A stretch of DNA of 64,000 bases, taken from assembly GCA_958450365.1 (NCBI GenBank), contig CAUEEP010000724.1, positions 831,001-895,000 of the forward strand. The letters are read 5' to 3'. Origin of the DNA: Mesorhabditis belari (Eukaryota; Nematoda; Chromadorea; Rhabditida; Rhabditidae). This document shows positions 22,756 through 33,706 of this stretch, piece by piece. Below the pieces are notes generated by a model, which was not told the origin of the DNA, did not search any database, and worked only from the letters and a program-made list of their open reading frames with translations. The translations under genes and the position numbers were made by a program. The number at the start of each line of letters is the position of its first letter. The stretch's first letter is position 1.

Positions 22756-25700
22756 AAAACGAGTAATGATAATGAATAATGATTCACTAGATCTAGGATA
22801 GGGTTCAAGCTTCAACATTGTAGCATCATTGCCACCTAACAAGTCTAGATTTGGTCAGGCTCTAAACGAGAAAAACGAAGTAAGATTGCGAAAAGCGGCG
22901 AAAAGGCTATTGATCTGAGGGTCGCTGGTTCGACTTCCACTGGTGACAATATTTTTCAAAAATTTTTTGCTAAGATTCTGAAAATGCGTGTCTAGGGGTT
23001 ATTTTTGACGCTGATCACGAAACACATGTTTTTAGCCTAGGTTTCTGCACGGAAAACTAACGAAACGTGAAAACAGCCACTTTTTGGCTCTACCGCCCTT
23101 TACTAAAATAGCTGTAAAAACTTTTAGAAAAGAGATATCTCAAAACGCTTTTTACCAATCGATCCGTCTTGAATTCAGCTTTAGGATGAGCTATAAAACG
23201 TCTAAATTCGACAAATTTAAGGTACTCTCCCAAAAAATCGGAAAGAACCTTTCCACCAACCCAATATATTGTGTCCTAGATTCTACAGTGTCCCAAGATT
23301 ATCCAGACAAATTTCAATTTCAGTTTTTCTTGTTAATAGTTAATGAAATGCAAATATTGTTCTTTTTTTAGGTATTTTGAGACCTGTGCTTAAAAAAGTC
23401 TTCTTCGCTTCGCAAAAAAAAATTTCGCGAAGTCTTCAGAATCAAGGGGAAAAGTGATGGAGATCTTTCGCCTTTTGCAAGAGCAAAAATAATTGATATG
23501 AGTATGCGTCATCAAGGAGATTAGCTTTTAAATAGCCTTGACCTTAACCGCTCGATTACTCTATCTGGTCCATTTTGGAGTCAAAAGCTTGCGCTAAGGC
23601 ACACAAATAGTCTTATCCGGTCTCTGAAGAAAGCTTGAGATGAAATTCCTGAGTGTCAAACCGTTGACGCCTTTTCAAAGCGATTGAGGCAATGTATTGC
23701 GATAAATAGTTGTCATTTCGAACAAAAATTGACTTTGGCTTTGGTTTGGCTTTGGTTTGGCTTTGGTTTGGCTTTGTCCTTCTTCGGAGCAATAGTCGAG
23801 TTATATGTTACTTTGAAATTTGTCCGGATAGTTTTGGGACAACCTGTAGATCAGAAATATCTGGATCTCTTTAGAAATTCATCTTCAAATGATTATCTAG
23901 TAACCTGGAAGAATTGCATCGTACTGCCGCCCTTGATCGTCCCGTAGGCGATCGTCGACTGATTGGCGAGATCGTCGAGGTTCTGAAGGATCAAAGTACT
24001 GGATTAGGGCTGTACTAACTCCAGTTTCTAGTTTTAGGTCAGCCAGGTCAACCCAAACAATAAGACTCGGCCAAAAGCCAAGTCCAGCTTCATATTGTAC
24101 GTGTACTAGGTGTACTACTGTGCTAACGAAGTCCTAGTTTTATAGGAAAGACTAGGCCAAGTCAGGCTTAAATCCATCAGAAGCTAAGTCTGATTCTCCA
24201 GGCCGTGAATCGAGCTGGAATAACATGGACCAGCTGGTTCAAAGATTTTTGAACCAGCTGGTCCATATTATTCCAGCTAGGTTAGACCTGGCTTCTGATC
24301 TTCCCTGGCGGCATTGCTGTAGCCTGGAGCTTTACTATTGTAGGCCAAAGCTGCAACACCAAGCCAGACATACAGCGAAGCTAGGCCAGAACCTGGCCTC
24401 TGACTTGATCCTGATCTTGCGCAGTAAAGATTAGATAGTTCAGACAATAGAGACTTTGTAGCTGATCTGGCTTAGGCCTTTTATTTGTTTTGAACTGACC
24501 TCGAAAAACTAATCTAACAGTATGCAAATCTAACAGTAATCAAACTAATATGCATATTTAAATAATCTACTTTATAAAATCCCCACTTTTATCGGGATGA
24601 ACGGCCGGGAGACGGTCAAGACGGCGGCCAGATTCGCGGTGTAAGCCGAAATGATCACCAGAGTGAACACCCACCAGGTACCTTAAAAAGGCTTTAGATA
24701 TACAAAAAATAGTATAGATATGTAAACTATATAGATAGTTAGGCTGAAATAAATTGTTAACTAAAGATTTTGATTCAATTTAATGTTTGTAAAAGAAACC
24801 TAGTAGTACACCGGCTCTGGCTATGGAAGTACGACACGAAAAAGATCGAAAAAGATCGAAAACGAGATCTTATTTACGTTTTCTACAGTACTAAGGTATT
24901 TTCTAGTTATATTTTGCATATCTAGCTTCATTTTATCCATCTGAATGCTTGTAATTGTTGTAAATCTAGATATCTAGACAGATCTAACCTCCAAGTAGTC
25001 GAGTGGAAACGGCTCGCGGCCCAAAATCGCATCCACCCTTCAGCATCGTGCTCGTCACATACCTGATATTAGAAATTTGGATAATAGCTAGATTTCTCCA
25101 TTATTAGATTTCTCCATTATTATTTTAATCTAATCTTTAGAAAATTATCCAGATATTTTTACCATAAAGTGTTCCAAAAGGAGTAGTTGTTGCTGAGCTG
25201 CACCGGCTCTGAATCGGCGTTGAAAGTGGCCCCCGGGTGGGGTTGATGGGCTAAAGAATTTTCGTTTACGGCTTTGCATAGTATTTAGATTAGATTAAGA
25301 ATTTATATTAGATACTTTTATTATTATCTACATTTAGATACCTGTACAACAAGAGAAATTCAAATTCCATTCATATGGAGTGATCCGCGCCACGACGAAC
25401 ATCCCGACGGTGACCCCAGCTAAGAGATCAGATATTAAAAAGATGAGATACTGTAAGTCTGCGAAAGTACTGTAAGTCTGTAAAAGGACTAAGGCTGTGA
25501 AAGTACTGTAAGTCTGCAAAAGTACTTTAAGGCTGTGAAAGTACTGTAAGTCTGTGAAAGTACTGTAAGTCTGCAAAAGTACTTTATGGCTGTGAAAGTA
25601 CTGTATGGCTGTGAAAGGACTAAGGCTGTGAAAGTACTGTAAGTCTGTGAAAGTACTGTAAGTCTGTAAAAGTACTTTATGGCTGTGAAAGTACTGTATG

Positions 25701-28700
25701 GCTGTGAAAGGACTAAGGCTGTGAAAGTACTGTAGGTATGCAAAAGTACTTTATGGCTGTGAAAGTACTGTATGGCTGTGAAAGTACTGTAAGTCTGTGA
25801 AAGTACTGTAAGTCTGTAAAAGTACTTTAAGGCTGTGAAAGTACTGTAAGTCTGTGAAAGTACTGTAAGTCTGCAAAAGTACTTTATGGCTGTGAAAGTA
25901 CTGTATGGCTGTGAAAGTACTATAAGTCTGTGGGATACTGTCAGAATGTAAACTGTAGACGAGCAATGGTATTGGCTATAGCTTTGGCTTTGGCTTAGGC
26001 TTTAGCTTAAGCCCAGGCTTTAGATTTGGCTTAGGCTTTAGCTTAGGCTTTAGCTTTGGCTATAGCTTTGGCTATAGCTTTGGCTTTGGCTTTAGCTTTG
26101 GCTTAGGCTTTAGCTTAAGCCCTGGCTTTAGCTTTGGCTTTAGCTTTGGCTTTAGCTTTAGCAATGGCTTTAGATATGGATACACCTCTGGCATTCTGTA
26201 AGCCTACTTTTGTAAGTCTTCTTCTACATTCTATAGCCTACTTCTACTATTCTGTAAGACTTTAAAGCTTACTAAAGTAAAGCCAACGTTTTTGTTTCTT
26301 TTTAAAAAAGATAAAAAGAATATAATTGTAAGATTTATCATTTACATTTACTCTTTTGATTTTTAAATTGCATAAAAAGAAGGTATTCAGCTGTAAATTT
26401 GTATCCTGTGGTTTTCGGGATCGGGGAATTGATTGTAAGGTAAAATGTAAAAGTAAAATGTAAAAGTAACATGCAAAAGTTGCACTTTATCAGTGCTTTT
26501 CATATTGCTTTCATATTGCTTTCATATTGTGATAAACGAAATTGTGAAATCGGTGTTTTAACCCAAGCTCAGGCTTAGATCTGATTAATCTCTGGTAACT
26601 GATTTTTCTAAGTTTAAATTATCAGATAAATTTGAAGGTTTATAGTTTATAAAAGTTAATCTACCAATAGCTGTTAATATGGCCATCCAAATCTGCCAGG
26701 ACAACGGATTGAGAAACGAGAAAAGATCCGGTTGTTGATCGTCGGGCACCTAGATGATTTTTGAATAAATATGAGTTTTTATTTTGTAAACTTATAGTTT
26801 CAGAACATATCAGTACTTGCCTAACATTACAAAAACTTAAAAAAACCTAGCAAATCAACTTAAATAACTAAATAACTAAATAACTAAATAACTAAATAGC
26901 TTAAATAACTTAAATAACTTAAATAACTTAACTTAAGTAACTTACCGTAAATACTGTAATATTGGCTGTCCAGTTATGAATGCGCGTTTTTACTATTTTG
27001 TAAATTTCTCAAGATATCGAACAGATGTATCTGAGTGTTATATATCATTCGAGAGCTGAAGATCTCCTCTACATTTTGGAATAAAAGTGTCTTTGAATTC
27101 ATTCAACTTTTTGGGAAATTGACTGCACAAAGGGAGAGGTCTTTTTCGAAAAAACTCATTCCAGCTTAGCTATTCCTCAAGTTTTATGGTGTAAAATAAC
27201 CGCCCAGAAAAGAAAAGTAAAGATGCTCTGAAATTGTTATATTTAAAAAAAGGTTGTATTGATATATCTATTGGCCAAACATCAAACGGTTAACTCAATT
27301 TGAGCGGAGCCAAAACTTGATCCAAAGGCACCTCGGCTCTGAGTCCCGAGAGCTGGCTCTGAGTCCCGAGAGCTGGTTCTGAGTCCCGAGAGCTGGCTCT
27401 GAGTCCCGAGAGCCAAAACTTGATCCATTTTTTGGCCACCTCTTCTTCTGTGCAGTCAATTTGCCCAAAAGCTGGCAAATTCAAAAACTTTTTATTCCAA
27501 AATGTAGAGATCTTCAGTTCTCGAATGATATATAACACTCATATACATCTCTTCGATATCTTGAGAAATTTACAAAATAGTAAAAAACGCGCATTCATAA
27601 CTGGACAACCCAATAGTACCCCACCCCCCTCGTACAGTCGCGTAGTCGCAAAAGTCTTTTAGTATTTCATTTTTTTCAAAGCGCTCGTACTTTCAAAAAA
27701 TGCGTCTTTGGTATCAAAAAATAGCTGAAATTCAGGGCTATTTTTTGAAATCAAAACGAACATTGTAGCATAAACCAGTGTCGAGAAAAACGCGTCCAAA
27801 GCTAGACTACGCAACACTCCGCACCGTCATTATGGGGGTGGGCTACTATTACAGTATTTACGGTAAGTATTTAAGTAAACCTTAAATAAAATCGATATCC
27901 CGAGCGATAGGAAGGGTTTCGTGAAGTCAACGACTTCAGCTCTCTTGAAATTGACGGTGAGTGGAGCGACGGCCATTTCAGCTTCCTAAATGATGATTAG
28001 TATCTACTCAAAGGCCACCATTAGATCCGCCTTGAAATTCTGAGTCAATAAAGTACCACTTCGATTCTCCGAAGGCTTAAAATAAGTTGAAAAAATTTCG
28101 ATTTTCCACCGGTATCAATGAAAAGTCAAATTCTAGACTGCCAATCGGTTGGAAACTCTCAGAAATGAAGAAGAGCTCATGAAAGAGCTAAAAATTATGT
28201 TTCCTCGAGTTTTAGACCGATCGGCAGTCTAGAATTTGACTTTTCATTGGTACCGGTACTGATCAGTCAGTACTCACTTTGACTGACTGAGTGACCAACT
28301 TTGAGCTCAAATTCCTCGGTGATCCTTGGCACTTTTGCTCCATCCCAATTGTACCAAAAGATATCCAAAGACATCAGCTATCTTTTTTTTTAAAAAGTAA
28401 CCCGATTCGAGCACTTTTGCTGAACAAACTATTCAAAACCTGGAATTTCGAATCTTAAGAAAATCAGATTTTTGCCCAGATCAGATAAGATCAAAATTTT
28501 GTTTAGCAAAAGTGCTCGAATCGGGCTACTTTTTTAAAGATAGCTGCTGCCTTTGCGCATCTTTTGATACCATTAGGATGAGGCAAAAGTACCAAGGATC
28601 ACCGAGGAATTTGAGCTCAAATTTCCAGAGGTAACAGTCGACTTCTCCAGAGGTGACAGTCGACTTTTCCAGAGGCCTTTTCCGTACTTCAATATCAGAC

Positions 28701-31700
28701 CGTGCGGTTGAGCTGGTATTGGCCAAGATACTAACCTATTGACTGAACTATTGACTGATTGAACTTCTGAAGAGTACGGTAGTTTCTTAAGTGCTGAAAG
28801 GGCAGGGTTCTTTATTTTACTGTACTATGGTAGTAAGCCATCCGAATAGAATTCTACAGCCTGATAGAACCTAGCTGCCCTACGCCTATACCATTCACCA
28901 AATTGAGTGCACCAGAAAGAATACATTGACAGATTCGAGCATAAAAGTACACAGCTGAATCGCTTACCCCTCTCAAAATCTCGCCAATCATCCCATCCCA
29001 GCTTCCGTTCCCGTGCACATCGTTACCATATGCCCCATCTTTCACCAAATGCACCGAATAGGTGAAACCTGTAAATTTGTAAAAACCACTTATTGGCTGA
29101 GGCTTGCAATATTGCTCGTGTATTGCTATGCTGTGATGCAATATTGCTATGCTGTGAGCGCTCGTTTCATTCCTATCACTTTAATCTAAAAGTACCCAAA
29201 TCTTTCGACAACTCGGCCAGTAAATCGATGCAGAAACCCTCGAATTTCGAGTTTGCGTCCAGTTCAAAATGGTTCTTCTTCAGCATCACATACGGGCGTT
29301 CCTGGGAATGAGAAATTTGTATATTTTGATCCCCTATATTTTGAATCCCCTAGAGCTAGATACCGTAAGCCAAGCCTAGACTTACGCAAGCCAAGCCTAG
29401 ACTTACGTAAGTTAAGCCTTTAAGACTTACCATTATGGTGGTCACCCGGAAATGCGGCTTCAACTCGTCGGAGACCTGCAATGGAAAGTTTTTACTGGAC
29501 AGAACCTGAGCTGAGCCTAGCTTTTGGATTAGGGACGGCCGGCTTACAGTTCCTTGGATCCGTCCTTGGATTTGTCCTGGACCTGACTTGCATTCTTGGA
29601 TGTGATCAGGATCTTGGATTCTTGGATGTGATCTTGTCTGACTTCTAGACCGGCCCGATCTAGTTTACAGAAGAATATATATCTATCTGGCTCAAGCCTA
29701 GCCTGGTTTAGTTACACCCTAACCTGAGCCCAGCCTAGCTTGCAAGCCGGTCAGAAGCCTGAACCTAGCCCAAGCTTACCTTCTGTACTTAACTGGTTTG
29801 ACCTGGCTTGGCTTGTCTTATAAAGGTTTTCCCTGAACCTGGCCTGAAACTATTACCACTTCAATACTGAACTGACTTGCATGCCTGGATCTAGCTTCTG
29901 GTCTGGCCATGGTCTACTTCTGGCCTACCATGGCCTACTTCTGGCCTACCATGGCCTACTCTGGATCCTAGAATCTGGGTACTGTACCAGTTTTGAGCCG
30001 TTTTTAATCTACTCACTGATACTAATTTCTATGCTTAGCATAAACTTAAAGCCTTATATATGGCTTAGACATTTCAGCTGAAATAGGGTGACATGGCTGA
30101 CATGGCTGAAATAGATATTTCAGCTATTTTCCCAGATTCTTTTTCATACTTGAACATTTTTCTGCAGCTGAGCCCTCGAGTCGCCGGTCATGTTCACGTG
30201 AACGTCCGTTTTCGGTTCCCAGAAACCGATCTGAATATAATATAGCGGTAAAATAGCGATAAAACACAAATCCAACTACACCTCCATCCAACTTACATCA
30301 TCTAATCGTCCGCTGTACCCAAGCAGATGAATTCTCATCGAGAAATTGCTCTTCATCGGATGCCCAACTCGGTGTAAATCACCAGAAATCCCGACCACTT
30401 TCTAAAGCTTGATTAAAAGCTTAAATCTTTTTAAGAAGTAGCCGGTGTACGGTTGTTTTAAAACTTCTACTTGTCTATTATCTATGCCCAAACATACATT
30501 ATTTAAAACGGCATCGATAAGCGTTCTCCCGTACTGATATTTTCGTGCCTCACGACCTGGCTTTCGACATGTCGTTTGTGGACTGAAATGTGTTTAAGTG
30601 CAAAGAATCGAATAATCGAATAATCCAATGGATCATTTGATAGGATGCCGAATTTGTAGCAAAAATATAGCCAAAATTGGGGCAGAAATTGATCCCAAAA
30701 ATTTGGGCATAGTGACGTCGAGAAAGCGGGAAAGCTCACAAGGGAAGTGCATGAACTTAAGGTACTTTTTGGATCAAAACTCAGACCATTCGATGCAGAA
30801 TTTCACGCTAATTCCGAGTCTGCTTTCCTTTTTTGCAAATTTTAGCAAATTCTCTATAAAAAGTTACAAACATTTAAAATATGTAACCAAAAAATCAAGT
30901 TTTCTTGGCCGAAATGGAATTCACAAGGCTTTTTCAATGGCAGCCAAATTTAGACAAACCAATTTACATTTGGCTGGCACTAAAGAAGCCTTATGGGGGA
31001 ATTTCGGCCAAGAAAACTTCATTTTTTGGCTACAAATTTTAAATGTTTGTAACTTTTGATAAAGAGCAATTTTGCAAAAAAGGAAAGTAGATTCGGAATC
31101 GGTGTGAAATTCTGCATCCAATTCTGCACCCAATTCTGCACGTTCTCGCTTCCCTTTGCAGTCGTTGACCGCTCCTTCGGATTACGTATCCCAAAAGGAA
31201 ACAGCTATCTACCACGGCCGTGTACCAGGTGAAGAGCGATTACGTGGTCGCATAAAGAACACCTCGCCAGTCATTTACACAGGGACTTCTCTTTTGTTTG
31301 TTGATGACACAAAAAGAAGATATTCAGCTGTAAATTTGTACCCGGGGGTTTTCGGGATCGGACAGTCAATTAAAGCCGTTCATTTTCTTGAGTCTACAAC
31401 TTGGAACTCGGATTTATTGGTTTAAACTTCTAGAGAAACTCGGAAACTTATTAGCATATTTTGGAGAAGAGATTTGCAACTTTCAAATGATAATTCAAAT
31501 GAGCTATAATAATCATAGCTCTATTCCATGCAAGGAGACGATTTTATGCAAGTAGACGACTTCAATTGATCTTACTGTGGCAAAATAAACTCACATATCG
31601 TGAACGAGTTGCGATTGCGAGTGCACAACATCAGAGAAAACGCTTGCAAACGCGTAGATCGAGTCGAACGTGAAAATGGCTTCTGTCTAAAAATTGCAGG

Positions 31701-33671
31701 AGTACGGTGGCCTTTGTCACATTTGAAAAAATCAAACCAATTTCAAATTTCGACTAAAGCCGGTGCGGGTGTTCCAATTCTCAGCAATATGGTGTTTGAA
31801 ATGGGAAAAGTTGAAGACGTGGGCTTTCTCTTTTAGAAAGATTGGATCCACCGGGTACGGGGAAATGTAACGAGCGTGATTGTAGCGGAATAACTCCATG
31901 TCCATTGTTGAAAGTTCCTGAAAAGACATAACTTTTGCCAGTCATCGCTTCATGGATTTGTTCTTCGAAGTGTACTTTGTACTCAACGCACTTTTCTCAG
32001 CGTAAACGCACTTCTCTGGCGCACTAAAGTCTCCACTTTAGGCGTTGTCACTAGAAAACTAAAGGATTAAGTGCACTAGGAGAGGTGCGTTTATAGAGTT
32101 GCTCACAAAGTACACCAAGAAGAACAATTGTACAAGTTACAAGTACAATTGTGCAAGTTCTCGACAGTAAAAGTAGGCTTCTGGCAAACTAAATTACATA
32201 TTAAGCCCAACAAAACATTCAATTAAGGTAACTTTTAGAAATAACTAGCTTTTCTTTAGCTTTGGCTTTAGCTTTGGCTTAGGCTCAGGCTCTAGCTTTA
32301 GCTTAGGCTCAGGCTCCGGCTTAGGCTTTAGCTTTGGCTTTAGCTTTGGCTTTTCTTTAGCTTTTCTTTAGCTTTAGCTTTCTTTTTCTTTAACTTTTCT
32401 AAAAAATTTCACAACTTACCATCGAAGTCAATAAAAACCAATGCTTCAACTCGATCAAACCCATTTGAAGACCCTGAAATGATTATCAAAACATTTTAAC
32501 ATAGATTATTATGACTTAACATAGATTATAATGGTAAATAAAGTTTACTTTAATAAAAAAAAGAAGGAGTTCTCAAGAAAAAGTAGATTTCCGGAGATGG
32601 GGATTGAACCCTCGACCTTTCCGGGCAATGGTTTACTTTTCTGTCAATTATTCTAACCACTGAGCTATCCAGTACCTTAACTTGCCAAGAGAAAGAGGGA
32701 AAGACGAGGGGGGAGACAAAAAAAGAAAGGAAAAAAGCAACGTTTTGAAATGAAACTAAGTCTGGCTCACTTACAGCTAATAAGAAATTGTACGCGTGTT
32801 CGGGGTTGAGATCGAGAAGAATCCGGCTGAACTCCGAGCAATCTTTTCGTTGATAGAAACTGCACTCCTCCAATTCTTTTACCTAAAAACGTTGTCTAGC
32901 TTTAGTCCATTATCAAATGACCAGCTACACGGCTAAAATCGCTACGGACAGACAGACAGACGGACAGACAGACAGACGGACAGACATACAGACAGACATA
33001 CAGACAGACAGACAGACAGACAGACGGACAGACAGACGGACAGAAAGACGGACAGACAGACGGACGTCATTTCTTGAAAATCAATTCCATCAAAAATTTA
33101 AGCCAATTCCTCACTCACATCTCTCGCTGCTCTCATGTAGTCCTTGTTCTGAATTTTCACCAAACGAAAGCGAATCGACGAATAGGCATCGTCCTCCAAT
33201 AATGGCTCGATTCGACGAATTCCTGGATCAATTTTTTTTATGCAAAGAACTCAACGTGTACTTTGTGCTCAAGCCCGTAAACGCCACCCTTCTAGCCCAT
33301 TGAATTCTTCAATTTCTTGCGACAAAACCGTTGCTTCAAAAAATCGAGAATTCAGTGCACCAACAAAGGTGTGTTTACAACTTTGAGCTCGCAGTAAGAA
33401 GCTATTGGACTTTCATGTGGATAAACTACAGTAATCTTTCTCTTTAAAGTTTTGTGCTATGTAAACTCATTCCCTCTGGCGCACAGATTCATTTTTCTTG
33501 CAGCAATGTTTTCATGTCAATGGCTTGTCACAAGAACATCAAAGAATTCAGTGTACCAGATAAAGTGCTTATAAAGTTGAGCACAAAGTACACTAGTTGA
33601 TTGTTACATTGTTACTGGTCAGACTCAGGCTCAGGCTCAGACTCAGGCTCAGGCTCAGGCTCAGGCTCAGA

Positions 33672-33706
<35 letters not shown>

